Positions 1 through 8,060 of a stretch of 48,941 nucleotides of DNA are shown piece after piece. Both the position numbers and the translations under genes were made by a program. Each line of letters opens with the position of its first letter. The stretch's first letter is position 1. The notes below the pieces were generated by a model. The model was not told where the DNA came from and ran no database searches. It saw nothing but the letters and a program-made list of their open reading frames with translations. Source of the DNA: an uncultured Caulobacterales bacterium (lineage in GTDB: Bacteria; Pseudomonadota; Alphaproteobacteria; Caulobacterales; Maricaulaceae); NCBI GenBank assembly GCA_937928165.1, contig CALFVT010000019.1, positions 1 through 48,941 on the forward strand, written 5' to 3'.

Positions 1-486
1 CCCCGACAAGACGCGAAGCGCAGCGGGCCGTGCTGCCAGATACAAAATGCTCAATCAGTCGCAGCTGCTTTGACCAACTTAATCGGCTCTTCCTCATAGT
101 CCCTCATAACACATAAAATGCATTATCTAGGACAGCCCCAAAATAAAATACCCGCGCATGCGTAAATCTAAAACTTGTGAGATAAACCAAGATTCCCTTC
201 TGCGCGGGACAGCACGGAGGGGGTAGAGCGGGATAAAATATTCTGTGCCTTTCGTCCGCTATTTTCACAGGGATAAACTCTTGCCAGAATTTCATATGAG
301 TAAGTTAAAGCCTGGGCTCTGGACGGAATAGGCGGGGTGAAGGTGGGACTCGCTGGAGTTTATCTTTGGTATCACCAGAGCAGATGTCGTTTTGCTTGAT
401 GCGTCAATTAATTTTAAGATCAGGCCAATATTTGATAAATATGTTTTATGAATAGATTATAATCATATACACCACGTATTTTAATA
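1..486. other. Intergenic stretch, no convincing gene
   Basis: I see no supportable gene here. A 63-codon minus-strand frame at 104-295 has no family resemblance and runs through a REP-like palindrome, so I read it as spurious. A perfect 10-bp palindrome, GATTATAATC, lies at 455-464 just ahead of the small secreted-protein ORF and may be part of its promoter or only AT-rich sequence. Confidence 0.5.
192..209. repeat. Degenerate REP-like palindrome
   Basis: The stretch resembles the attcccgc-N4-gcgggaat units near the other end of the window (48362-48381, 48879-48898, 48924-48941). Here the left arm has decayed (attccctt) while the right arm (gcggga) is intact. Function is unknown; such units are usually dispersed intergenic palindromes. 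Confidence 0.45.
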
Positions 487-744
487 TTGGCGTTTATGGG
501 ACTCGCTTTGAGTGTGCCGTCGGTGCAAGCTTTAAGCTGTGCGGAGCCCGATATTATACAATATCTTAACTTTGCGCAGGCCAATGAAAAGCCTTGTTAC
601 ATATTTATTGATGTGTTTGCTCTTCCAGTGAATGACATGCCGTCGGTGGAACACCCCAAAAGGCCAGGTCATGCCGTTAATATTAACGCACCTCTGAGCG
701 GAACGATTGAGGAAAGTTTGATCAATACGAGCCGTATTCCCTGA
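487..744 (+). pseudogene. Short secreted protein, probably a truncated remnant
   Basis: An 85-codon frame. Its beginning reads as a signal peptide core (ILILAFMGLALSVPSVQA) followed by LSCAEPDIIQYL, where cleavage after VQA would be expected. The hydrophobic core extends upstream of the TTG at 487, but there is no ATG or GTG before the in-frame stop at 460-462, so the start is TTG 487, ATG 496 or lost. The mature part is only about 65 residues and holds a single cysteine. From memory it resembles longer exported proteins of marine Alphaproteobacteria that begin LSC-x-PD and end in a Cys-containing segment absent here. I infer a truncated or decayed gene; a genuine small exported protein is the alternative. 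Confidence 0.35.
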
Positions 745-886
745 TATATGGTGATTATCATGGCATAGGCGCTTGCTTCTGAAGTCCATAAATTTAGCGC
801 CGCATCGGCGTAATTGGTAGGAAGGAATTTATACCGAAGTATAATTGACTTACTTAATGCTATATTGTGTTATTTAGCAGCTTAAA

Positions 887-1489
887 TCATTCCCACCCCC
901 ACGGTGTTGGCGGTAGATTGACCGCGCGGCCCAGATTAAATTCGATACGAAAATCTCGATTGGGGCGGCGCATTTCATAGCTAAAAATATTGCGGCTTGG
1001 AGATATTTCCATGGCCCAAATATTATCTTTGGAAACAGGGATGTTTTCGCGGTCAAATAATTCCTTTGTGCTTTGGTCAGCGGGGAAGCTGATGCGGTTA
1101 TTCGAAACATCGGCTGTAAAGCCGCCATAGAATGTAAGGGCATCTGGCGAGCCGTCTTCGTGGCGATGGTCATGGCGCAAGGCAAATCTACCACCATCTT
1201 CTTGGCGTAATATCCAAGTTCGGGATCGGTTTTCGCCGATATGAAGGGCGATCTTAATCTCGCCGCCGCGACAGTCGCGCACATGCATAATAATCTTTTC
1301 TTGGCGCCACGCCTCATCTGCAGCGTCTTGGCTTGTAATTTCTCCGCCGTAAGCTTTGCCGCAATGGGGCTTTAGCTGGGCGAGGAAACTATCCTCGGGG
1401 CGCGCATTTTTCGTTATGCTCTCTTGGCAAGCCGTCAAAGTCACAACTGAAACAAGCATTGCCGGAATTAAGAAATTAATATTCACCAT
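887..1489 (-). CDS. Hypothetical lipoprotein
   Basis: A 200-aa protein I cannot assign to a named family. It starts with a short positive or neutral segment and a hydrophobic stretch ending in the lipobox LTAC, so signal peptidase II cleavage and lipidation at Cys21 are expected. The mature part has Cys44 and Cys74, which could form a disulphide, and a Trp/Arg-rich beta-like pattern; it is presumably periplasm-facing. A strong AGGAGG lies only 3 nt before ATG 1489, so the following GTG at 1486 (6-nt spacing) may be the true start. It is divergent from cspA across about 280 bp and appears to be a single-gene unit. Confidence 0.7.
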   Translation of the reverse strand: MVNINFLIPAMLVSVVTLTACQESITKNARPEDSFLAQLKPHCGKAYGGEITSQDAADEAWRQEKIIMHVRDCRGGEIKIALHIGENRSRTWILRQEDGGRFALRHDHRHEDGSPDALTFYGGFTADVSNNRISFPADQSTKELFDRENIPVSKDNIWAMEISPSRNIFSYEMRRPNRDFRIEFNLGRAVNLPPTPWGWE

Positions 1490-1771
1490 CGTCCTCCTGA
1501 TAGTACTGTAAGGCTTGATTGCGTGTTTGTCTGCGATAATATAGAGTGATAACTTGATTTTCCGCTTAAATTAGGCTATATTTAGTCTATAAGTTCAAAA
1601 CTATATCTTGCTTTTATCATAAAAGCCGCCCAAAGAAGTCCCATCGAGTTAAGCCAGATTATCGGCGATTGAAACCTTTTGTTTCAACATAGTGCAGACG
1701 ACCCTTTCTTAAATCGAGAACTAAAGCTGTCCATTGGGGGCATGCTATTATCGACATGAAAGGATTATCCC
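1490..1771. promoter_or_regulatory. Divergent control region with cspA leader
   Basis: This gap separates the minus-strand lipoprotein gene from the plus-strand cold-shock gene. It is AT-rich around 1535-1620 with several TATAAT-like hexamers, none with a clear partner. Long 5' untranslated leaders that fold as thermosensors are known for cspA-family genes, and the length permits one here, but I could not identify a defined structure. The SD is AAAGGA at about 1759-1764. Confidence 0.35.
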
Positions 1772-1993
1772 ATGTCAGAAGAAATGAAAGCAGGAACCGT
1801 AAAGTTCTTCAATACAACAAAAGGCTTCGGCTTTATTCAACCTGATGACGGTGGCGCGGACGTATTTGTCCATATCTCTGCTGTTCAAAAATCAGGCCTA
1901 CAAGGTTTGAACGAAGGTGACAAAGTTCAGTTTGATACCGCTGTAAACCAGCGTTCAGGCAAAACAGCCGTTGAAAATATTTCAATGGGCTAA
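1772..1993 (+). CDS. cspA: Cold-shock domain protein (CspA family)
   Basis: A 73-aa single cold-shock domain (OB fold) protein that binds single-stranded RNA or DNA and acts as an RNA chaperone in the cytoplasm. RNP1 is seen as KGFGFIQ (about residues 17-23) and RNP2 as DVFVHIS (30-36), preceded by the usual GTVKFFN. The length is normal for the family. ATG 1772 has an AAAGGA SD at 7-nt spacing. It is monocistronic, with a strong intrinsic terminator about 25 bp after the stop. Whether it is cold-induced or constitutive cannot be told from the sequence; the cspA symbol is used in the family sense. Confidence 0.95.
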   Translation: MSEEMKAGTVKFFNTTKGFGFIQPDDGGADVFVHISAVQKSGLQGLNEGDKVQFDTAVNQRSGKTAVENISMG

Positions 1994-2016
1994 AGCTCTA
2001 AAACGCTTTACATGTG

Positions 2017-2045
2017 AACGTTCTCCCTTTGGAGAGCGTTTTTTT
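2017..2045 (+). terminator. Intrinsic terminator of the cold-shock gene
   Basis: The hairpin AACGTTCTC-cctttg-GAGAGCGTT (one G-T pair) is followed directly by a T run at 2039-2045. It begins about 24 bp after the cspA stop codon. Confidence 0.9.
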
Positions 2046-2108
2046 ATGACTGAAGCAAGATTGCCTTTCGGCTGAATCTGCGCCTAACTATATGATGGAG
2101 GATGTTTC

Positions 2109-2519
2109 ATGGATCATTTTTTATCTCCCGTTTTGGCGCTTATAATATGGAGTTTGATTATTTGGGTGATTTTATATGCGCGGCGTATTCCTATTCTTAA
2201 AGGCGCAGATTTAAGCGCAGATAGCGCGAAGTCACCAGATGGGGATTGGAAAAACCAATTACCGCTTAAAATTCAAGCGCCCGCCCATAATTACAATCAT
2301 CTCATGGAGCAACCAACAATCTTTTATGCGCTAATGTTTTTTTTATTTCTGGCGGAAAAAGTGAGTGCGGCGGCATTCGTGCTCGGCTGGGTCTATGTGG
2401 CATTGAGGATTATCCATAGCCTGATTCAGATTAATGCAGGCGCGATAAAACTCAGGTTTGCCGTGTTTAGCCTGTCGACATTTTGCCTTATGGGTATGAT
2501 TGTAACAATATTTATTTAA
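2109..2519 (+). CDS. MAPEG family membrane protein
   Basis: A 136-aa integral membrane protein of the MAPEG superfamily (membrane-associated eicosanoid and glutathione metabolism). Four hydrophobic segments are visible at about residues 4-24, 70-90, 92-110 and 115-135. The family hallmark follows the first loop: a His/Asn stretch (APAHNYNHLMEQPTIFY), then VALRIIHSLIQI, which resembles the R-xx-H core of bacterial MAPEG proteins. Substrate is unknown; glutathione-dependent activity is possible but not shown. ATG 2109 is preceded by GGAGG at about 2098-2102. It converges on ychF with only 3 bp between the stop codons. Confidence 0.85.
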   Translation: MDHFLSPVLALIIWSLIIWVILYARRIPILKGADLSADSAKSPDGDWKNQLPLKIQAPAHNYNHLMEQPTIFYALMFFLFLAEKVSAAAFVLGWVYVALRIIHSLIQINAGAIKLRFAVFSLSTFCLMGMIVTIFI

Positions 2520-2522
2520 AAT

Positions 2523-3623
2523 CTATACGTTAAATTTAAACAGCATAATATCGCCGTCTTTCACAAGGTAATCTTTTCCCTCTTGGCGAACTTTACCAGC
2601 CTCTTTTGCACCTTGTTCGCCATTATGTTCAATATAGTCATCATAGGCCGTAGTTTCGGCGCGGATAAAGCCTTTTTCAAAATCGCCGTGAATAACGCCC
2701 GCACATTTAGGGGCCGTCCAGCCTTCGCGGAAGGTCCAAGCGCGGGCCTCTTTGGGGCCAGCGGTAAAATATGTGCGCAGGCCAAGCAGAGCGTAGCCCG
2801 CTTGGATAAGGCGGTTAAGGCCGGGCTCTTCAAGACCGATAGCATCGAGATATTCCGTACGTTCTTCGGCTTTTTCTAATATTGCAATTTCCGATTCAAT
2901 ACGGGCAGAAATAACAACGGCTTCAGCCCCTTCGGAAGCCGCATGGTCGAGCACTTTTTGCGAGTAATCATTGCCGCTGGCGGCGCTGTCTTCATCGACA
3001 TTGGCCACATAGAGCACTTTTTTCGCTGTTAAGAGCTGGAGCATTTTCCACGCTTTTTGATCGTCTTCGTCTATGTCCGCAAGCCGTGCAGGCTTACCAT
3101 CTTGCAATAGCCCAATAGCCGTTTCAATGAGGCGCATAGTTTGCAATGCGTCTGCGTCTTTTTGCTTGAGCTTTTTTTCAAGTCCGCTTTTGCGTTTTTC
3201 AAGGCTCTCAAGATCCGCGAGCATAAGCTCGGTCTCGACGGTTTCGAAATCGGCCATAGGGTCGATTTTACCTTCCACATGGGTGACATCATCATCGTCA
3301 AAACAGCGCAGCACATAAAGTACCGCGTCGGTTTCGCGAATATTGGCTAGGAATTGATTGCCAAGCCCTTCCCCTTGGGAAGCGCCGCGCACAAGGCCTG
3401 CGATATCAACGAAGTTCATCCGTGCGGGAATTTTCTGCGCAGACCCGGCTATGGCGGCAATTTTATCAAGGCGGTCTTCAGGGACGGCAACATCGCCCAC
3501 ATTCGGCTCAATGGTACAAAAAGGGTAATTGGCGGCTTGTGCATTGGCCGTTTGCGTGAGCGCATTAAACAAGGTTGATTTCCCGACATTGGGCAAGCCC
3601 ACGATTCCGCATTTAAATCCCAT
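2523..3623 (-). CDS. ychF: Redox-regulated ATPase YchF (Obg-like GTPase family)
   Basis: A 366-aa cytosolic P-loop NTPase that associates with ribosomes and, unlike most GTPase-fold relatives, prefers ATP. G1 is GLPNVGKST (residues 9-17), the switch segment contains [11 protein letters not shown]3 is DIAGLV, followed by [13 protein letters not shown], and the G4 region reads ANVDED instead of NKxD, as expected for YchF. A coiled-coil helical domain lies at about 130-200 and a TGS domain at the end (TFREGW ... [13 protein letters not shown]). ATG 3623 has AGAGGA at 7-nt spacing, located within the end of the preceding pth reading frame. It is the last gene of the rplY-pth-ychF run. Confidence 0.97.
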   Translation of the reverse strand: MGFKCGIVGLPNVGKSTLFNALTQTANAQAANYPFCTIEPNVGDVAVPEDRLDKIAAIAGSAQKIPARMNFVDIAGLVRGASQGEGLGNQFLANIRETDAVLYVLRCFDDDDVTHVEGKIDPMADFETVETELMLADLESLEKRKSGLEKKLKQKDADALQTMRLIETAIGLLQDGKPARLADIDEDDQKAWKMLQLLTAKKVLYVANVDEDSAASGNDYSQKVLDHAASEGAEAVVISARIESEIAILEKAEERTEYLDAIGLEEPGLNRLIQAGYALLGLRTYFTAGPKEARAWTFREGWTAPKCAGVIHGDFEKGFIRAETTAYDDYIEHNGEQGAKEAGKVRQEGKDYLVKDGDIMLFKFNV

Positions 3624-3640
3624 ATGGTAATCCTCTGTGA

Positions 3641-4225
3641 TTATCCTCTGATATATTCAGACACGCGGGTCTGATAGAGTTCTGTGTTTCCGCCTGCGAG
3701 AATGTCTGCATAGCGCGCGGCGCCGTTCATCATATCATCGCGAATATCATGTTCCGCCTTGGCAAAGTCCGAGAGCACATAGCCTGATACGCGGTCTTTA
3801 TGCCCTGGATGACCTATGCCCATACGAACGCGCCAGAAACCCGCGCCGCCGCAATGTTGGCGTATTGATCTAAGGCCGTTATGTCCGGCAATCCCGCCGC
3901 CAAATTTAAGCCTAAATTTCCCCGGCGCTATATCAAGCTCATCATGGAAAACGAAAACTTTATCAAGCGGGACTTTGTAAAAATTCATCGCGGCGCGCAC
4001 TGCAAGTCCGCTCTCATTCATAAAGGTCTGAGGCTTGAGTAAAAGCGTTTTGACGGGCCGTCCATCCACAGACAGGCTGCCTGAGCGAGCCAGGCTTTTG
4101 AAGTCTTTTTTTTCTGAAGAAAAATTATGGTCATCACCAATAGCGTCAATGGCCATAAAACCGATATTATGGCGATGACCGGAGTATTTTCCGCCGGGAT
4201 TTCCGAGGCCGACCCAAATTTGCAA
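3641..4225 (-). CDS. pth: Peptidyl-tRNA hydrolase
   Basis: A 194-aa esterase that releases tRNA from prematurely dropped peptidyl-tRNA. Motifs: GLGNPGGKYSGHRHNIGF near the start (Asn of GNPG and the catalytic His of RHNIG), MNESG in the middle, HDELDIAPG with the conserved Asp, and GGIAGHNGL for tRNA binding. I place the start at TTG 4225 (LQIWVGLGNPG), which gives the normal N-terminus and has GAGGGAG 6 nt upstream. An ATG at 4270 would add 15 atypical residues and has no SD. A hairpin (CTTCGCG ... CGCGAAG) lies between rplY and this start. It is cotranscribed with rplY and ychF. Confidence 0.95.
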   Translation of the reverse strand: MQIWVGLGNPGGKYSGHRHNIGFMAIDAIGDDHNFSSEKKDFKSLARSGSLSVDGRPVKTLLLKPQTFMNESGLAVRAAMNFYKVPLDKVFVFHDELDIAPGKFRLKFGGGIAGHNGLRSIRQHCGGAGFWRVRMGIGHPGHKDRVSGYVLSDFAKAEHDIRDDMMNGAARYADILAGGNTELYQTRVSEYIRG

Positions 4226-4298
4226 AATTGGCTCCCTCTTATCCAGTAAGGCGTGGTTGCCTTCGCGCATAAAAATAACGCGAAGACGTGATAATAAA

Positions 4299-4937
4299 CT
4301 AGGCGTTGTCACCTTCGGCCGCAACGGCCTCGTCGCCGTCTTCTGTGCCCTCTTTCCCGTCATCCGCTTGCTTAGAGGCGCGTGATGAAACGATGGTCGC
4401 GATTGTAAAGTCACGCTCAAGACCTTGTTTCACGCCGTCCGGAAGATTAACTTCAGAGATATGAATGGCATCGCCGATATCCATTTCAGAAATATCAACC
4501 GTAAGGCTATCAGGAATAGAGCCAGCCGGGCATTTTACTTCAATATTATAACGAACCACATTCAAAATACCGCCGCGCTTAATGCCGGGTGAAGTATCTT
4601 CACCAACGAAAACAGCCGGTACAACAACATCGATAATCGTGTCATTTGTGACACGGAAAAAATCAATGTGAACAGGCATATCTGTTACGGGGTGATATTG
4701 GATAGATTTGGTCAGAACTTTTTGTTTTTTACCATCATGTGACAGCTCAACCATGCTCTGAATGAGATTGCCAGAATTTAAAGCCCGTAAAACTTCATTA
4801 TGTTTTACAGAAACGGCAACAGGGTCTTGACCTCCGCCGTAAAGAACTCCGGGAACGAAACCGCCGCGCCGCGATGCGCGGGCATTACCAGTTCCTGTGT
4901 TTTCGCGTACAACAACGTCCAATACGACATCGGCCAT
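4299..4937 (-). CDS. rplY: 50S ribosomal protein L25 / Ctc, long form
   Basis: A 212-aa two-domain L25 (CTC/TL5 type) that binds 5S rRNA. The N-terminal L25 domain (about residues 1-95) has the conserved GTGNARASRRGGFVPGVLYGG start and HIDFFRV; the C-terminal beta domain (about 100-190) has VDISEMDIGDAIHISEVNLPDGV. The tail is acidic and disordered-looking, as in other long forms. ATG 4937 is chosen because it begins MADVVLDV and has AAGGA at about 9 nt; the longer frame to 4955 lacks an SD. It leads the rplY-pth-ychF group and is separated from prs by a terminator and a leader containing an inverted repeat. Confidence 0.96.
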   Translation of the reverse strand: MADVVLDVVVRENTGTGNARASRRGGFVPGVLYGGGQDPVAVSVKHNEVLRALNSGNLIQSMVELSHDGKKQKVLTKSIQYHPVTDMPVHIDFFRVTNDTIIDVVVPAVFVGEDTSPGIKRGGILNVVRYNIEVKCPAGSIPDSLTVDISEMDIGDAIHISEVNLPDGVKQGLERDFTIATIVSSRASKQADDGKEGTEDGDEAVAAEGDNA

Positions 4938-4962
4938 GGCTATATTCCTTATCAAGTCAGGG

Positions 4963-4978
4963 GTTATATGTTTATAAC
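4963..4978. promoter_or_regulatory. Inverted repeat in the rplY leader
   Basis: GTTATA-tgtt-TATAAC is a perfect 6-bp-arm inverted repeat 25 bp before the rplY start codon. It may be a weak RNA hairpin near the ribosome-binding site or an operator. Autogenous control by L25 would be one idea; the sequence alone does not show it. Confidence 0.3.
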
Positions 4979-4987
4979 AAACCCTAC

Positions 4988-5014
4988 GAAAAAATCAGCC
5001 GCCCTGTGGCGGCT
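4988..5014 (-). terminator. Intrinsic terminator downstream of prs
   Basis: Read on the minus strand, AGCCGCC-acag-GGCGGCT is a 7-bp GC-rich stem followed by GATTTTTTCG. It lies about 110 bp after the prs stop and about 50 bp before the rplY start, so it ends prs transcripts or acts as an attenuator for rplY. Confidence 0.8.
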
Positions 5015-5123
5015 CATGTGAATCTACAAATTTCGCGCGTATATAGATTGGCGCGCTGTAAAAGGCAAGAGCTCAAATTGTGCAAAATACAGAGTTTTAG
5101 ACCTTAATCGTAAAGACTTTGTC

Positions 5124-6065
5124 TTAACCAAAGAGTTTAGACACGCTTTCATCATTTGCGATGCGGCGAATGGCTTCTCCTAGCAGTTTTGCCACGGAAA
5201 CCTCGCGAATACGTTCGCATTTTTTGACCTTTTCCGGCTGCGCTATGGTATCCGTAATGACCACTTCTTTAAGCTCTGAATTGGAAATGCGTTCAACGGC
5301 GGGATCTGATAAGACGCCGTGGGTGATATAGGCGCTAACGCTGTTTGCGCCTTGGTCTTTTAGGGCCTTGGCCGCGTTACATAATGTGCCGCCAGAATCA
5401 ATAATGTCATCAAGTAAAATACAGCTTCGGCCTGCGACATCGCCAATAATGTTCATGACTTCGGCTTCCCCTGCTTTTGGGCGGCGTTTATCAACAATCG
5501 CAATATCTGCGCCGAAACGTTTGGCGAGGCTACGGGTACGCACCACGCCGCCTGTATCAGGAGAGACAAACATGAGTTGGTCGCGATCGGCGCTAGAGAA
5601 TAGGTCTCTGATATCGGTTTCAAAAACCGGCTGCCCAAAGAGGTTGTCAGTTGGAATATCAAAAAAGCCTTGGATTTGCCCGGCATGTAGATCAATCGTT
5701 AGAACACGGTCAGCGCCCGCTTTGGAGATTAAATTCGCGACGAGCTTCGCCGAAATCGGTGTCCGCCCGCCTGTCTTACGGTCTTGGCGGGCATACCCAT
5801 AATAAGGCACCACCGCCGTAATGCGTTTGGCGGAAGCGCGGACAAGCGCATCAATCATGACAAGGAGTTCCATTAAGTGGTCATTAGCCGGGGCAGATGT
5901 GGGCTGAATGAGGAAAATATCTTCCCCGCGAACATTTTCATTAATTTTAATGAAAATTTCCTGATCGCGGAAGCGTTCTATATCAACAGAGGTGAGGGGA
6001 ACATCGAGCACATCGGCTATGCCGCGCGCGAGTTCAACATTTGACGTACCGCTAATAAGTTTCAT
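5124..6065 (-). CDS. prs: Ribose-phosphate pyrophosphokinase
   Basis: A 313-aa enzyme making PRPP from ribose 5-phosphate and ATP, feeding purine, pyrimidine, histidine, tryptophan and NAD synthesis. Motifs include [26 protein letters not shown] (ATP binding, flexible loop), [29 protein letters not shown] and the PRPP/R5P loop [12 protein letters not shown]. The length is standard. The frame reaches a GTG at 6077, but ATG 6065 gives MKLISGTSN, the family N-terminus, and has AGGTGG about 8 nt upstream. It has its own terminator and precedes rplY-pth-ychF, an arrangement common in Alphaproteobacteria. Confidence 0.97.
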   Translation of the reverse strand: MKLISGTSNVELARGIADVLDVPLTSVDIERFRDQEIFIKINENVRGEDIFLIQPTSAPANDHLMELLVMIDALVRASAKRITAVVPYYGYARQDRKTGGRTPISAKLVANLISKAGADRVLTIDLHAGQIQGFFDIPTDNLFGQPVFETDIRDLFSSADRDQLMFVSPDTGGVVRTRSLAKRFGADIAIVDKRRPKAGEAEVMNIIGDVAGRSCILLDDIIDSGGTLCNAAKALKDQGANSVSAYITHGVLSDPAVERISNSELKEVVITDTIAQPEKVKKCERIREVSVAKLLGEAIRRIANDESVSKLFG

Positions 6066-6156
6066 GACCCGCACCACCTATATACCCCCAATAACATTTG
6101 GTTTGGGGAACGTTAATATTTTTTCATGTCTTTAACCATTGCCGCGCGAAAGGCAA

Positions 6157-6945
6157 TCATTCTGTGAGGCAAATTGCAGAAATTTGTCGGCCGTAATCCG
6201 TAATTTTATGATGTGTGTTATAGCGGTAACTATAATAATGCTCCGGCGCTGCATATGTGCAATCCGGCAGGGCGGCGATATGAATGAGCCCCGCCCGTGA
6301 CAGGCGCGCTAGGGTATAAGTCTTAAGATCAAAATGTGGTATGCTGGTTTGGCCGCTTAATTGTACCGGGCTGTTGAAATGCGGCTCTGCAAGAGGGTCG
6401 ATAGCAAGGACATTGTCTTTGAAGGCTTGACCCACTTCATAATTTTCACTGCTAATACAAGGGCCAAGCACGGCGCGGATGTCACGGCGTTTTGCCCCGC
6501 AGCTTTCCATCGCCTCTATGACGTTATCGGTAACGCCGCTAACCGCGCCTTTCCAGCCCGCATGGCAAGCCCCTATGACGCGGGCGTTAGAATCACAAAA
6601 TAACACAGGCCCGCAATCTGCCGCTAAGGCGGATAAAGCGAGGCCGGGGCGCGTGGTGACAAGCCCGTCGGCTTGGGGTCTATAATTGTAATCCCACGCA
6701 GAGTCCGCGATAATAACGTCGCGGCTGTGGATTTGATAGAGGCTAAGGAGACTATCGCGCGGCGTGCCGAGGCTAGCGGCAACGCGGCGGCGGTTCTCTT
6801 TGACATTTTCAGGGTCATCATTGGAGCCTCGCCCGACATTCAGGCTATCATATGTGCCGCGCGAGACACCGCCTAGCCGCCCAAAAAAGCCGTGGGAGAT
6901 ATGGGGTAAATCTAATAACTCATGGGTCTTAAACGGAACGTTCAT
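6157..6945 (-). CDS. pgeF: Peptidoglycan editing factor PgeF / YfiH-type laccase-domain protein
   Basis: A 262-aa cytosolic protein of the YfiH/LACC1 (DUF152) family. Members have purine nucleoside phosphorylase and polyphenol oxidase activities, and E. coli YfiH prevents misincorporation into peptidoglycan. The metal-site residues are visible: the conserved His in the QIHSRDV region, Cys in ALAADCGPVLF, and His in GACHAGWKGAVSGV. GPCISSENYEVG and DLKTY are typical. ATG 6945 overlaps the upstream methyltransferase stop as ATGA, which fixes the start; the longer frame to 6990 runs into the neighbour. It is last in lgt-midA-pgeF. Confidence 0.93.
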   Translation of the reverse strand: MNVPFKTHELLDLPHISHGFFGRLGGVSRGTYDSLNVGRGSNDDPENVKENRRRVAASLGTPRDSLLSLYQIHSRDVIIADSAWDYNYRPQADGLVTTRPGLALSALAADCGPVLFCDSNARVIGACHAGWKGAVSGVTDNVIEAMESCGAKRRDIRAVLGPCISSENYEVGQAFKDNVLAIDPLAEPHFNSPVQLSGQTSIPHFDLKTYTLARLSRAGLIHIAALPDCTYAAPEHYYSYRYNTHHKITDYGRQISAICLTE

Positions 6946-8060
6946 GACCGAAAACCAAGCGGGGCGGCCATGCCACTGGCGCTGATGCAAAGGGCTTTGA
7001 AAAGCTGCCCCATTTCATCATGATCCATCAAGCGATGAAGCTGGCGTAAAACTTTTGGTTTGGCGTCTGGCTTATGGCGGGTCAAAGTGACGGCCCGCAT
7101 TTCAATCCCAAGCTTTGACAAAAACTCGGCTTGGGTGATAATTTCTGACGCGGTGAGATCAATAGAGCGGGCGGCGTGGCGGCAAGCAGAAAAATCAACC
7201 CGCGCAGTAAGATCAGATTCGCCGGGGAGATCAAAAACGCCAATTTTCTTATGACGCTTAAGCGCTTGAAGACTATCACCAAACTCCGTGCTGTCAGGGC
7301 CGTAGTCAATAAACAATGCGCGCCCCGGATGGGCGGTAAAGAGCGGCTTTATCTGTTCCATAATTTGAAACACGGAGGGGCAGAGTTCTATCAGTTCATC
7401 TTTACGGGCGTCTTCATGGCCGCTAGGTAGCATGGCTTGAAGGGTAGGGCTGAGCGGGGCCGTGTTCAGTTGGAAGCGGAACTGCCCGGTGTCATTAAGA
7501 CCTATGAGCCGTTCTTGCCAGCCGTCTTTACCCGCAAAGGGATCCATTTGTACCGCTTGGCGTATGGGCAGACAGTCGAGAAATTCATTCCCGATGATGA
7601 GGGTAGGGTCATCAGCTAGGTCAGTGATCGATTTCACCCATGTCACAGGGGCGGCAGCCTGCGCGAGGCTTTGACCTTGTACCGCTTCAAGGGCGGCGCT
7701 GGCTTCAATGAGGTAAACCCGCACGGCACGCATACAATCCGCATCAAGGGCGATACTGCGCAGCATATCTGCCATCATAATCCCGCGCCCCGGGCCAAGC
7801 TCTGCGAGGGTAAAGCGCTTTGGACGGCCCATATCCATCCAGCTTTGAATGACCCATAGCCCAAGAACCTCGCCGAACATTTGAGAGATTTCGGGTGCGG
7901 TAATGAAATCGCCTTCACTGCCGAGGGGGTCGCGGGTGGGGTAAAATCCGTCTTTAGGGTCAAGCAGGCACAGGCTCATATATTCCGAAACGGGCAGGGG
8001 GCCGGTCTCTCGGATATAGGCTTTAAGCCGCGCGGATAGTTTTGTCTGCGTTTGAGGCAT
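6942..8060 (-). CDS. SAM-dependent methyltransferase, MidA/NDUFAF7 family
   Basis: A 372-aa class I methyltransferase of the DUF185 family. The eukaryotic relative NDUFAF7/MidA dimethylates an arginine of complex I subunit NDUFS2; a similar respiratory-complex role is a reasonable inference here. The SAM motif is LAELGPGRGIMMADMLR (about residues 85-101). Other family signatures are FITAPEISQMFGE near the N-terminus and NEFLDCLPI in the middle. ATG 8060 shares its A with the lgt stop (TAATG); the longer frame to 8147 lies wholly inside lgt. The end overlaps pgeF by 4 bp, so translational coupling through lgt-midA-pgeF is likely. Confidence 0.93.
   Translation of the reverse strand: MPQTQTKLSARLKAYIRETGPLPVSEYMSLCLLDPKDGFYPTRDPLGSEGDFITAPEISQMFGEVLGLWVIQSWMDMGRPKRFTLAELGPGRGIMMADMLRSIALDADCMRAVRVYLIEASAALEAVQGQSLAQAAAPVTWVKSITDLADDPTLIIGNEFLDCLPIRQAVQMDPFAGKDGWQERLIGLNDTGQFRFQLNTAPLSPTLQAMLPSGHEDARKDELIELCPSVFQIMEQIKPLFTAHPGRALFIDYGPDSTEFGDSLQALKRHKKIGVFDLPGESDLTARVDFSACRHAARSIDLTASEIITQAEFLSKLGIEMRAVTLTRHKPDAKPKVLRQLHRLMDHDEMGQLFKALCISASGMAAPLGFRS

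Noticed and set aside
60-120. Short minus-strand frame MRDYEEEPIKLVKAAATD as the tail of a gene
   Set aside because: An in-frame stop lies just upstream and there is no SD, so nothing supports a gene end here.
104-295. 63-codon minus-strand ORF
   Set aside because: No SD or family match, runs through a REP-like unit, and composition looks random.
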